A DNA stretch of 22,834 nucleotides from a bacterium (GCA_021372535.1 JAJFUH010000205.1:1-22834); one strand, 5' to 3'; positions 13,263-21,291 are shown, counted from the first letter of the stretch. The notes: generated by a model from the letters alone, not told the origin. Numbers and translations are program-made.

Positions 13263-14747
13263 ATGATTGATGAACAACAGATACGAAAAATCGTGGAATC
13301 GGTTGTTGCTTCGGTGGCATCGTCATCCGGCGGGAGTCTTCCGAAAACATCACCGTCCGCCATTATGCCTTCCATGCCCGCACCGTCTGTGGCCGCCGTG
13401 TCGCCAACTGCAGGAATACGGGGACAGGACGGCGTTTTTGACCGTATGGAAGATGCGATAGCGGCTTCCAAAAGAGCTTTTGAGGAGTTCAAGAAATTCA
13501 GTATCAGGGAACGTGAGCGTCTTATCGGTATTCTGCGGAGAGTTACCCTGGATAAAGCCGAAGAATTCAGCAAGATGATTGTCGAAGAAACCGGCATGGG
13601 TAATGTAAGGGATAAAATCCTCAAGCACCGTAACTGTGCTAAAAACTCCCCGGGTACGGAGTACCTTGTTTCACGGTCATGGTCAGGGGAGAAGGGTGTT
13701 ACACTCGAAGAGTTTGCGCCTTTCGGTATCATCGGGGCGATTACACCATCCACTCACCCGGTTCCGACACTGGTTAATAATGCTATTATCATGCTTGCCG
13801 GGGGAAATACGGTGGTTTTCAATCCCCATCCCAGTGCGAAAAAGGTGAGCGCATATGCGCTCCAGACCTATCACAGAGCGGTTGTGGCGGGAGGTTTTCC
13901 GGAAAATCTCTTTACCTGTATAAAAAATCCGACTATCGAGACGGCCAACATCATGTTCAAACATCCTGATGTCGCTCTGCTGTCGATAACCGGCGGGCCC
14001 GGAGTAGTTAAAGCCGCTATGGCAACCAATAAAAAGGTTATTGCCGCCGGACCGGGGAATCCTCCGGCGCTGGTCGACGAGACGGCTGATATTGAAAAAG
14101 CCGCCGTCGATATAATCAGGGGAGCCACATTCGACAACAATCTTCTCTGCATTGCCGAAAAAGAAGTGTTTGTTGTAGAGTCGGTTTTTGACCGGTTCAT
14201 GCTTGCAATGGAAAAGGCCGGCGGTTTCAGGATCGATGAGATTCATATGAATCTCCTGACACAAAAGGCGTTTATATCCAATGAAAAAGGCGGCCATGTA
14301 CTGAACCGGGAAATGGTGGGGAAGAGTGCAGGATACCTCGCCGATCTGGTCAGAGTAAATATTCCCGAAGGGACACGGCTCCTGTTTGCCGAGACCACCA
14401 AGGACAACCTGCTGGTTCAGGAGGAGCAGATGATGCCGCTGCTCCCGGTTGTCAAGGTCAAGAATTTCGATGATGGTTTGAAATGCTGTCTGGAAGCGGA
14501 ACATGGGTACCGGCATACAGCGCTCATTCACTCAAAGGACATGAACCGTATAACGACCTTTGCTGTGGCGATGAATACGACCATTGTCGTTGCAAACGGG
14601 TACAGCAACCAGGGTGACGGTCCTGATGACGGTGAAGCGTACATGGCGTTTACCATTGCTTCCCCGACCGGAGAGGGTGTCACTTCACCGGTGAATTTCT
14701 GCAGAATCAGGAGGCTGGCGGTTGCAGGAAGTCTCCGTTTTGTATGA
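13263..14747 (+). CDS. pduP: CoA-acylating aldehyde dehydrogenase, PduP type
   Basis: 494 residues. It oxidises an aldehyde with NAD and CoA to acyl-CoA and NADH; in this locus lactaldehyde to lactyl-CoA is the likely reaction. The catalytic cysteine is Cys296 in TFDNNLLCIAEKEVF. The NAD/CoA-binding segments FGIIGAITPSTHPVPTLVNN and LLSITGGPGVVKAA are typical of PduP/EutE. Residues 2-19 (IDEQQIRKIVESVVASVA) are an amphipathic encapsulation helix, followed by a Ser/Pro/Ala linker to about 55. GAGG lies seven bases before the ATG. It is the last gene of the locus; an intrinsic terminator follows 41 bp after the stop. NADH made here must be re-oxidised inside the shell, and no alcohol dehydrogenase is present in the window. 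Confidence 0.94.
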   Translation: MIDEQQIRKIVESVVASVASSSGGSLPKTSPSAIMPSMPAPSVAAVSPTAGIRGQDGVFDRMEDAIAASKRAFEEFKKFSIRERERLIGILRRVTLDKAEEFSKMIVEETGMGNVRDKILKHRNCAKNSPGTEYLVSRSWSGEKGVTLEEFAPFGIIGAITPSTHPVPTLVNNAIIMLAGGNTVVFNPHPSAKKVSAYALQTYHRAVVAGGFPENLFTCIKNPTIETANIMFKHPDVALLSITGGPGVVKAAMATNKKVIAAGPGNPPALVDETADIEKAAVDIIRGATFDNNLLCIAEKEVFVVESVFDRFMLAMEKAGGFRIDEIHMNLLTQKAFISNEKGGHVLNREMVGKSAGYLADLVRVNIPEGTRLLFAETTKDNLLVQEEQMMPLLPVVKVKNFDDGLKCCLEAEHGYRHTALIHSKDMNRITTFAVAMNTTIVVANGYSNQGDGPDDGEAYMAFTIASPTGEGVTSPVNFCRIRRLAVAGSLRFV

Positions 14748-14788
14748 GAATCACTCCATGATATTCATGGTATGAAATAAAATGACCG

Positions 14789-14822
14789 GCGCACGGAATA
14801 TCTGGTTTCCGTGCGCTTTTTT
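14789..14822 (+). terminator. Intrinsic terminator of the microcompartment operon
   Basis: GCGCACGGAA (14789-14798), an 8-base loop, the perfect complement TTCCGTGCGC (14807-14816) and then six Ts (14817-14822). Confidence 0.9.
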
Positions 14823-14921
14823 ATTGCTCCGGCGAATAAATATCGATATTAATATTATACTGGATGCCGAATCAAGTTCAGGATGATGTCTCCGATATCA
14901 CTGCTTATTCACCGGAGCAAT
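14823..14921. mobile_element. 99-bp MITE-like element, copy A
   Basis: The 17-base end ATTGCTCCGGCGAATAA (14823-14839) is the reverse complement of TTATTCACCGGAGCAAT (14905-14921) except for one position. The ends abut TA on both sides (TATTGCTCC and GGAGCAATA), as with TA target duplication by IS630/Tc1-mariner transposases. The centre has an imperfect palindrome, ATGCCGAATCAAGTTCAGGAT. No coding capacity. A second copy begins at about 22736. It lies directly after the terminator T-run. Confidence 0.7.
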
Positions 14922-14950
14922 ACTGCGATGTGCCGACAGATGTGCTTCAG

Positions 14951-14989
14951 TAAAAAAAGAAGCCCCGGTTATCTGGAAACCGGGGCTTC
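14951..14989 (-). terminator. Intrinsic terminator of the 41-residue protein gene
   Basis: Read on the minus strand: GAAGCCCCGGTT, a 7-base loop and AACCGGGGCTTC (14959-14989), then a run of seven Ts (14952-14958). It is a perfect 12-bp stem lying 77 bp after the stop codon of the small gene. Confidence 0.85.
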
Positions 14990-15065
14990 GAAAGGGAGGT
15001 TCATAGATCGGTAGTGAATTATAGTGCCGACCTGAATAATTGGATGCCCGGGATTAAAAAAAGTT

Positions 15066-15191
15066 TCAACTCATTTTATCTTTTTTTGACTGAGCTTTCA
15101 AAATGAGTTCTTTTTTTCTCTCTTTGCGTCGTTGTTCTCTTCGTTGACGGCGCTGACGGATTTCTGCTTTACGAAGTCTTCTATGCCCCAT
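15066..15191 (-). CDS. 41-residue highly basic small protein
   Basis: ATG at 15189-15191, stop TGA at 15066-15068. The protein begins MGHRRLRKAEIRQRRQRREQ and continues with Arg/Lys/Glu-rich sequence, then LILKAQSKKDKMS. It would be one long charged helix with a strongly positive net charge, like small ribosome-associated or nucleic-acid-binding proteins. I do not recognise a family. It is real in my view because the whole transcription unit is visible: an extended promoter, a GAGGAGGG ribosome site seven bases before the ATG, and a strong terminator. It stands alone on the minus strand between the microcompartment operon and the PfkB gene. Confidence 0.75.
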   Translation of the reverse strand: MGHRRLRKAEIRQRRQRREQRRKERKKELILKAQSKKDKMS

Positions 15192-15250
15192 AAAAAAACC
15201 CTCCTCACCTGTTTGTTTTTCGAATGATGGACATTCTTTTTGTCATGTAT

Positions 15251-15278
15251 AGTATAACATAAATGAATACAAAGTCAA
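15251..15278 (-). promoter_or_regulatory. Promoter of the small basic protein gene
   Basis: Minus-strand TTGACT (15273-15278), 16-bp spacer, TATACT (15251-15256) preceded by TGT, an extended -10. It closely matches the ssb promoter in this window. Predicted leader is about 53 bases. Confidence 0.7.
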
Positions 15279-15292
15279 CATGGTTCGTGATT

Positions 15293-16204
15293 TTATGGAA
15301 ACTCGGAATCCACACCATGCTTGATAAGAAATTGTTTCAATTCATCCCGTGAAGGCAGAGAGTTCCTTCCTCCCAGCGCCCGGCAATTGAGTGCCCCTAC
15401 AGCCGATGACAGTTCGAGGCACCGTTCAAGGGTAAGGCTCTTTGAGAGAAAATGACAAAATGCGCCATGAAACGCATCACCCGCTCCCGTGGAGTCAACA
15501 CACTCGATTAGAAACGGTCTGAAACGTTTAATCTCTTCTCCTGACAGATAAGCTCCGCCCTGAACACCCCCGGTAATGACAGGAATTCCCCGATGAATGG
15601 AGGCAAGTTTTTTCAGCATTGATTCAGGAACGGTTTCACCCGTAATTTCATGGGCAAAAAATTCCGGAATTATGAGATAATCAATCAATGGCATGAGGTG
15701 TTCAAGCCCGGGATACATTCTTTTAAAGTCGGCAACCACGGGAATTCCCCGTGACCTTGCCCACCGGGCACCCTCGATGGCGCCATCTATCCAGTGGCCA
15801 TCCACAAGGAGAACCTCCGTACCCTCGAGCAATGAACAATCGAGTGGCAGAGGATCAGTGAACGCTGGTTTTGTGTGTTCCGAAAAGAACTGTTTTTCTC
15901 CGGTCACAGAGTCCACAAATACCACTGCGCACGTTGTGTTTCTCCCCCGGACAGTGACCGAGCCGGTGGTATCGACACCGAAACGGTGAACACTGTCCAG
16001 AATATAACGTCCGACCATATCGTCACCGATGCGCGTAAAGAGCCGTGTCCGGGAACCGAGTTTCGCTGCTGCACAGAGAGCGGTGGCAGCCATTCCGCCG
16101 CCCTCGGATGTGAGCCTGTCACAGTAAAATGATCCTTCGCCGTTTTTAAAACCGTCCATAACCATAATAATGTCCAGAACGGCTATACCTATCGCAGCGA
16201 TCAT
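15293..16204 (-). CDS. PfkB/ribokinase family carbohydrate kinase
   Basis: 303 residues. The family phosphorylates sugars or nucleosides with ATP. The N-terminal GGGMAATALCAAAKLGS is the first PfkB signature; DSTGAGDAFHGAF contains the catalytic base Asp and the anion hole of the second signature. VVADFKRMYPG and ITGGVQGGAYL complete the core. Substrate cannot be fixed from sequence; ribokinase, fructokinase and deoxyketose kinase are all possible. Because the adjacent locus needs a deoxyketose 1-phosphate, a role in making it is attractive but unsupported: the gene is on the opposite strand beyond two terminators. A weak AGGA lies about 12 bases before the ATG. The stop codon is 14 bp from the -35 of the small gene's promoter. 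Confidence 0.85.
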   Translation of the reverse strand: MIAAIGIAVLDIIMVMDGFKNGEGSFYCDRLTSEGGGMAATALCAAAKLGSRTRLFTRIGDDMVGRYILDSVHRFGVDTTGSVTVRGRNTTCAVVFVDSVTGEKQFFSEHTKPAFTDPLPLDCSLLEGTEVLLVDGHWIDGAIEGARWARSRGIPVVADFKRMYPGLEHLMPLIDYLIIPEFFAHEITGETVPESMLKKLASIHRGIPVITGGVQGGAYLSGEEIKRFRPFLIECVDSTGAGDAFHGAFCHFLSKSLTLERCLELSSAVGALNCRALGGRNSLPSRDELKQFLIKHGVDSEFP

Positions 16205-16583
16205 AGCGTAATAATCCTGAGAAAGAAGTAATTAAGGAACCGATACATGTCATCATGTGTTTCCAATGAAGAAAATAACCAAAATGCGGCATTCAAGACA
16301 ATCAATTATTTACGGCATACTTTTTGCGAATTTATAATAAAAGATTTCCAGGTCACCCTGTAGGGGAAGGGTTATGAATTCTGCCGAAAATCATGGTAAT
16401 ATCCTGTATTTGAACAAAGTTGAAAAACTGTATTCTGTTAAGGTTTTATTGTTTGCAGGCAGGAAAAAAATCGTTTTTTTGTTTTACTTTGAATTTTTTT
16501 GTCTCATTTTGTTACATACATCACTTTTATTTGTAAAAAAAAGATGTACAATACAGATGAAGGGGTGAAAGAGAGTTGAAAAA
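16205..16583. promoter_or_regulatory. Divergent intergenic region with candidate pilin-operon promoter
   Basis: This 379-bp AT-rich gap separates the PfkB gene from the pilin operon. A TATAAT at 16333-16338 (plus strand) is the best -10; the -35 is unclear. A second, weaker TACAAT lies at 16547-16552, close to the first pilin gene. A 64-codon open frame (16374-16568) has a hydrophobic stretch but no recognisable family and is not called. No other structure stands out. Confidence 0.35.
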
Positions 16584-17063
16584 ATGACGGCGAAAAATGT
16601 AAAAGGCTTTTCTCTTGTTGAACTTATGATTGTGATGGTCATTCTCGGGATAATGGTGACTATAGCAATCCCGTCTCTCGATTTTGTATTCAGCAAGGAC
16701 AAGCTTCGTAAAAGCACCTCGACAGTGACCGCATCGCTTTATACCGCCCGCATGAAGGCTGTGAACGATGCCGAGCCGTATGGCGTCCAGTTCAATACCA
16801 ACGGTGATTTTTATCTTATCCGTGATCCGGAAGGGGATAATGAAATCAGGGGCGCAACCAATCATCTCGAAGATGGAATTTCTTTCAGTACGATAACGTT
16901 CCAGAATGACCTCGTTATTTTTAATGAATTCGGTCAGCTCAAAAAGAGCTGCCTGCCTTCCGGTGTTTATACGGGACAGATTATGGTCACGAACGGTTCC
17001 GTGGATTCGACTATGATCGAGATTACGTTTCTGACGGGGAGAATCAGGGAGACGAATTTATGA
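16584..17063 (+). CDS. fimT: Minor pseudopilin, GspH/FimT type
   Basis: 159 residues. The prepilin leader is MTAKNVKG, cleaved before FSLVELMIVMVILGIMVTIAIPSL, with Glu at mature position 5. This hydrophobic helix anchors the subunit in the inner membrane and later in the pilus. The rest is a small beta-rich domain (AEPYGVQFNTNGDFYLIRDP, IEITFLTGRIR) like GspH/FimT/FimU. In type IV pili such minor pilins prime assembly at the pilus tip. It is the first gene of a four-gene operon; its stop overlaps the pilV start as ATGA. GAGAG precedes the ATG. Confidence 0.85.
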   Translation: MTAKNVKGFSLVELMIVMVILGIMVTIAIPSLDFVFSKDKLRKSTSTVTASLYTARMKAVNDAEPYGVQFNTNGDFYLIRDPEGDNEIRGATNHLEDGISFSTITFQNDLVIFNEFGQLKKSCLPSGVYTGQIMVTNGSVDSTMIEITFLTGRIRETNL

Positions 17064-17488
17064 AAATCCGCTCTGAAAATGGTTTCACATTAATCGAAGT
17101 CATCATGGCTTCACTGATCCTTGTTATCGGTGTTGCAATCATATCCTCGGTCATCTCGCGCGTTGTAAGGAATAACTTTTACAGTCAGCGTCATACTCAG
17201 GCGGTTATTCTTGCCCAGAACAAGATAGAGGAGCTGCTCAATGATGGTTATGCAAGCCCGAACCTGGCTGCGGGAGAGTATGAAAATCCTTTAAATCCGG
17301 TCAATGCGACGGGGGATTCGAGCGGATTTTTCTTCCAGTTCTGGATCATCGATGATCTGAGACCGATTCCGCGGTCAAAAATGATTACATCGATTGTACG
17401 ATGGGTACCTGTGGGTTCAGAGGCTGACAGCACCGCAGATATGGAAGAGGTTATTCTCACTGCGGCATGTATAGACCCATCGAATTGA
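17060..17488 (+). CDS. pilV: Minor pilin, PilV/GspI type
   Basis: 142 residues. Leader MKIRSENG, then FTLIEVIMASLILVIGVAII with Glu5. The following segment SQRHTQAVILAQNKIEELLN is typical of PilV/GspI. The C-terminal part is a short beta domain (FFFQFWIIDDLRPIPRSKMI, SIVRWVPVG). The ATG overlaps the fimT stop, so the two are coupled. Order fimT-pilV-pilW-pilX matches the minor pilin operon of Pseudomonas-type type IVa pili. No cysteine pair is seen near the usual PilV disulfide position, apart from a single Cys near the end. Confidence 0.82.
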   Translation: MKIRSENGFTLIEVIMASLILVIGVAIISSVISRVVRNNFYSQRHTQAVILAQNKIEELLNDGYASPNLAAGEYENPLNPVNATGDSSGFFFQFWIIDDLRPIPRSKMITSIVRWVPVGSEADSTADMEEVILTAACIDPSN

Positions 17489-17528
17489 TGATATCATGCA
17501 AAAATATGATATGAGGGAGAAATGCTTG

Positions 17529-18410
17529 ATGAATAATGCTGAGCATCGCAAAAAAACCATTCCGTGGAATCGTGGCGAGCGCGGAATGACCATTGTCGAG
17601 CTCCTTGTGGCGATGACCATCAGCGCGATTCTGGTAACACTTGCTTTTCAGTTTTTGTCGTCGCAGGTTTACAGTCTTACGGAAAACCGTCAGATCGCGG
17701 AGATGCAACAGGAATTACGATGGGCGATGAAATTCCTCACCGATCATGTGAAACTGGCCGGCAACGGTGTACCGACAACAACCGGGTGGGCGGTTATCGA
17801 AGCGGTGAACGGAGCAAACGGCGCTCCGGATTCCCTGTCGATTATGGGAACGTTCAGATCGGTTAACATTACGACAACACAGCCATGGGGTAATGCGGGA
17901 TCGCAGGAAATGCTCGATGACACATCCGAAATTGAAATCGGAGACCTGGCTGTTATTTCCGATGGGACATATTCGGAAATTTTCATGATTACCGATAAAA
18001 CGGATTTGCATGTCTGGCATGATGAATATCTTCCGTGGAATGATGACAAGAAGCTCGATCATCGGTATGCCGAGGGAAGTAACCTTACCATCATCGGCTA
18101 CTACCAGTTTTTTGTCGATACCGATGACCAGGGAAGAACGAATCTGATGCTGAGACATCAGGCTTACCCGGCCCAGATTCTGTTAGGGGATGTCGATGAT
18201 TTCCAGGTTCGGTTCCAGATGAAAAGCGGGGCATGGCAGGATGAAGTTACTGTTGATGAGATATATGATATCCGTGTCGTTGAAATAACGATCCGTGCAA
18301 AAACACCGGAACCTGTCCGAAACTATACCGATCCTGCATATGGGGACAGCTACAAACGGGTGGAGATGAAAAGCAATATAATACCACAGAATATCGTAGT
18401 TAAAGGATAA
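17529..18410 (+). CDS. pilW: Minor pilin, PilW/GspJ type
   Basis: 293 residues from the ATG at 17529, chosen because GAGGGAGA lies eight bases before it; ATGs at 17496 and 17511 lack a ribosome site. The leader is long (19 residues, ending GERG). The mature chain starts MTIVELLVAMTISAILVTLA, with Met instead of Phe at position 1 and Glu at position 5. EMQQELRWAMKFLTDHVKLAGNG is the typical PilW segment after the helix. The rest is a beta-rich domain that could form part of a tip complex with PilV and PilX. The next gene starts 6 bp after its stop. Confidence 0.83.
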   Translation: MNNAEHRKKTIPWNRGERGMTIVELLVAMTISAILVTLAFQFLSSQVYSLTENRQIAEMQQELRWAMKFLTDHVKLAGNGVPTTTGWAVIEAVNGANGAPDSLSIMGTFRSVNITTTQPWGNAGSQEMLDDTSEIEIGDLAVISDGTYSEIFMITDKTDLHVWHDEYLPWNDDKKLDHRYAEGSNLTIIGYYQFFVDTDDQGRTNLMLRHQAYPAQILLGDVDDFQVRFQMKSGAWQDEVTVDEIYDIRVVEITIRAKTPEPVRNYTDPAYGDSYKRVEMKSNIIPQNIVVKG

Positions 18411-18416
18411 ACCGGA

Positions 18417-20171
18417 ATGGTTCAATTCGATAAAAACGACATATCTCAACATGACGGTGAACGTGGGTTTGCGCTTGTGCTTGTACTGGTGATTCTCATG
18501 ACCCTTACCGTTCTCGGGATAGGGGTGATGACCAGTTCGCAGACGAATTCCGCCATGTCAAGAAACTACGAGAAGAATGTTCAGGCTGTCAACATGTCTG
18601 AAACCGGCATAAAGGTGGCTTACCGTGAAATGATAAATGCGGGATTTGTTAAAACGACCCATACCATTGACAAAGAAGACCCTGCATCAGGAGATAATCT
18701 CATATCGACCGGTCTTTCAAATTACTATGTCGATGCGGACGGTTATTATGTATGGGAATGGGATTCCTCGAAAACCTATGATCCGATGTGGAACACCGAC
18801 AAACCGCATGGTTTTAAATTCTGCATATACTATACTTCGAACTTTGCCTTTGTCATCGAATCTGAGGGATGGTATGACACCATCCACAGGCGCACGAGGG
18901 CGAAAGGTGAAATAGAACCGATGTTCCAGTTTTCATACTTTGCAGCACGAGATCTCGGGGAGTTCGTCCGCGGGGCAACCCAGGAGATACGCGGTAAGGT
19001 TCATGCGAATGGTAACATGTTCATACGCCCCGATGGTTCGACGCTGAAAATCAATTCATCTTCCGTAACGGCAACAGGCTCGATGGTCAGAAGCAGGGAT
19101 GCGTGGGGCAGACCCGATGTAAGCAGCACCGGCCATTGTCTTATAACAAAGAACGAACAGGATTCCGGTGTCTGGGTTGAGATGATGCCCGGTTCACCCC
19201 GGGGGTCGGAAGGTATTGCTTTCGATTCCTTCCATGCGGACTGGAACGATAAAACTCTCGGAGCACATGCACTGTGGGGCGGCGTCGTTCGCGACAAGGT
19301 GGCATTTAAATCACCGCCGCCTGTTCAGAATCTCGATCCTGGCGGTTATTACGATCAGGAAGCAGACCTGCATATCACGAATACGACCCATACAACAAAA
19401 GCATGGGCAACATCAAAAAATATCTTCAATTATAACGAGCAGTTATGGGTTACTGTGGAAGATATTAATATCGCCGCTTTGATAGCCTCTCCTGATTGGC
19501 CCGTAAACGGACTGATATACTGTTCGACCCCCGTCCGTCTCTCAAATGCCGACTCGCTGCTGACAAAACTGATGGTGGCAAGTAATTCAACGATTTATAC
19601 TCATGGTAATTTCAATGTCATCAATAAAAAAGGCGCCTCGATCATGACCAAACACCGTATCTATCATATGAGCTTACGGTTTCCCGATGCTCATTCAACG
19701 ACATCGCCCGATACGGTGGCTGTAAACACGACCATCAACGCCGCACTGGTCGACGGAGCGCCTACTATCGACGAATACAATTACGTTGACCGTGACGATA
19801 ACAACGCGTACGATGCAAGCGGGGTTACGATTTATTCTCCCGAATCGCCTAAAACCGCCGCCGGCTACCATTCTCCTCCCGGGACCCTTTCATATAAAAA
19901 CGATCCCTGGGCGAATGTTGACGATCTTCTTGAAAACTGGAGCGGAAAAACGCTGACGAAATACGGTTCGGTTGTACATCTCACCGGTGCTGAAATGTGT
20001 GCAAATCTTAATAACAGCGGTATCCAGCCCGGCCAGCTTGCCTGGGTCAGAAAAACGGGCTATAATCCACCGACCCGTGTTTACTCGTACGATCCCGACC
20101 TTGGAACACCATCGGGGCAGCCGCCCTTTACGCCGCTCATCGGGCACATCACTTCCTGGGCGCCATTCTGA
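18417..20171 (+). CDS. pilX: PilX/GspK-type minor pilin with very long C-terminal region
   Basis: 584 residues; PilX is usually about 200. The leader ends GERG and the mature start is FALVLVLVILMTLTVLGIGV, without Glu5, as expected of PilX/GspK. The next segment MTSSQTNSAMSRNYEKNVQA followed by AVNMSETGIKVAYREM is the PilX N-terminal domain. The remaining 450 residues include beta-rich, Gly/Asn/Thr-rich sequence such as EIRGKVHANGNMFIRPDGS, and GLIYCSTPVRL with a following beta-helix-like stretch (TIYTHGNFNVINKKGAS). It may act as an exposed adhesive tip module. No PilY1 gene follows; the operon ends with a terminator. Confidence 0.8.
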   Translation: MVQFDKNDISQHDGERGFALVLVLVILMTLTVLGIGVMTSSQTNSAMSRNYEKNVQAVNMSETGIKVAYREMINAGFVKTTHTIDKEDPASGDNLISTGLSNYYVDADGYYVWEWDSSKTYDPMWNTDKPHGFKFCIYYTSNFAFVIESEGWYDTIHRRTRAKGEIEPMFQFSYFAARDLGEFVRGATQEIRGKVHANGNMFIRPDGSTLKINSSSVTATGSMVRSRDAWGRPDVSSTGHCLITKNEQDSGVWVEMMPGSPRGSEGIAFDSFHADWNDKTLGAHALWGGVVRDKVAFKSPPPVQNLDPGGYYDQEADLHITNTTHTTKAWATSKNIFNYNEQLWVTVEDINIAALIASPDWPVNGLIYCSTPVRLSNADSLLTKLMVASNSTIYTHGNFNVINKKGASIMTKHRIYHMSLRFPDAHSTTSPDTVAVNTTINAALVDGAPTIDEYNYVDRDDNNAYDASGVTIYSPESPKTAAGYHSPPGTLSYKNDPWANVDDLLENWSGKTLTKYGSVVHLTGAEMCANLNNSGIQPGQLAWVRKTGYNPPTRVYSYDPDLGTPSGQPPFTPLIGHITSWAPF

Positions 20172-20196
20172 TATACGGAAAAAATGATCTGAAGAT

Positions 20197-20231
20197 AACA
20201 AAGAGGGGAGATGAATTCTCCCCTCTTTGTT
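20197..20231. terminator. Bidirectional terminator between pilX and the aldo/keto reductase gene
   Basis: AACAAAGAGGGGAGA (20197-20211), a 5-base loop and the perfect complement TCTCCCCTCTTTGTT (20217-20231). The 15-bp stem serves both convergent genes; its right arm overlaps the first base of the reductase stop codon (20231-20233). Only short T-rich sequence follows on either side. Confidence 0.75.
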
Positions 20232-21232
20232 TATACCGTTCTCGTTGCCCAGTTTTCGAGCCATTTATAATTATCCGGCAGGTACGCTCCCCTTGTCGAT
20301 GCCGCTGCAGCGCTCAGTTTATTCAACAGGCTTATTTCATATTGTGACAGGGCCGGATTATACGCCGATTCAAGATTTGTTATGACTTCTTCAATGGTGT
20401 TCATAGCGGGCATGGTTGCATCGATTTCTTTTGTATTATACACATGACGCAGCATAGCCTGGGCAATATGAGCCTTTTTGTCTTTAAAGAATCCCTTTTT
20501 GGAGGCGAGCTCGATCATCGCATCGCTCCCCATCGGTTTGATACCGAGGATGCCGAGATTCAGACTCTCACAGCGGGGTATAAGTGAGGAATAATCGTTG
20601 TCGGGATAATTCTTGCTGCTGAATCCGCTGTTATGATGGAAGTTATAAATAATCATGACATAGTCGAGAGTATCTCCGTACCGGTCAATATACTTCATCA
20701 TTGTCGGTTCATCGTGGGCAACGACACCGATCGCTCTGATCTTTCCGGCCTTTTTGTTTTTTTCCAGAATCGTGTACCGTTCGTCATCTACGGCATAAAG
20801 TCTATACAGGTCAATATAATCGGTGATAAAATCAGTAAGCGCGCCATCGATTTCATCCTGCATCTTGTCGGTCGCCCGCTCAATACACAGCGATACAACC
20901 GCATCCTTTCTAACACCTCTGAGGCTCTTCCCCATAGGTTTAAACTGCTTGAATCCACCATCTTCATAAACATCAAAAATATTGATTCCGCCCTCGAAAC
21001 CCAGTTTAATCATCCTGTCACGGTATTCAGGATTTGCGATAAGCTCTTTTTTCAGGTGTGAGCCGAATCCGAGAACAGACACTTCAATGCCTGTTTTACC
21101 GAGCGTTCGTTTCGGTACCTCCCCCTTTAGTTTAAATTTTTTAGATTTCCTGCCTGGTATGATAGAACAACCGGTAAAAGACAGCGTTGTCGACGCGGCG
21201 CTGATACCTTTCAAAAAAGATCTGCGTTTCAT
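20231..21232 (-). CDS. Aldo/keto reductase-like Tat lipoprotein, active site degenerate
   Basis: 333 residues. The N-terminus has a Tat motif, RRSFLK, a hydrophobic stretch and a lipobox-like FTGCS (Cys22), so it is probably an exported, lipid-anchored protein. The body from about residue 40 (KRTLGKTGIEVSVLGFGSHL) has the aldo/keto reductase barrel pattern, including INIFDVYEDG, DYIDLYRLY, GKIRAIGVVAHD and GILGIKPMG. The catalytic tetrad is incomplete: Asp87 and a tyrosine at 89 are present, but the lysine position reads VVSLC (Cys116) and the histidine position reads RLYAVD (Tyr146). It may bind substrate without ordinary NADPH-dependent reduction. The Gfo/Idh-like gene lies upstream on the same strand with 276 bp between. 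Confidence 0.8.
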   Translation of the reverse strand: MKRRSFLKGISAASTTLSFTGCSIIPGRKSKKFKLKGEVPKRTLGKTGIEVSVLGFGSHLKKELIANPEYRDRMIKLGFEGGINIFDVYEDGGFKQFKPMGKSLRGVRKDAVVSLCIERATDKMQDEIDGALTDFITDYIDLYRLYAVDDERYTILEKNKKAGKIRAIGVVAHDEPTMMKYIDRYGDTLDYVMIIYNFHHNSGFSSKNYPDNDYSSLIPRCESLNLGILGIKPMGSDAMIELASKKGFFKDKKAHIAQAMLRHVYNTKEIDATMPAMNTIEEVITNLESAYNPALSQYEISLLNKLSAAAASTRGAYLPDNYKWLENWATRTV

Positions 21233-21291
21233 GTTTTCAACCTCGCGAATATTTGGACTGATCTATTCAAGAATTTCCACTCGCTTTCTAT

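Noticed and set aside
13683-14531. 282-codon open frame on the minus strand within the ALDH gene
   Set aside because: Antisense shadow of a well-supported PduP-type gene; composition (many His, Asn, Arg) is unlike a real protein and no ribosome site is present.
16374-16568. 64-codon frame before the pilin operon
   Set aside because: A GGGGAAGGG lies before its ATG and it has a hydrophobic segment, but codon use is AT-driven, there is no family resemblance, and it occupies the likely promoter region.
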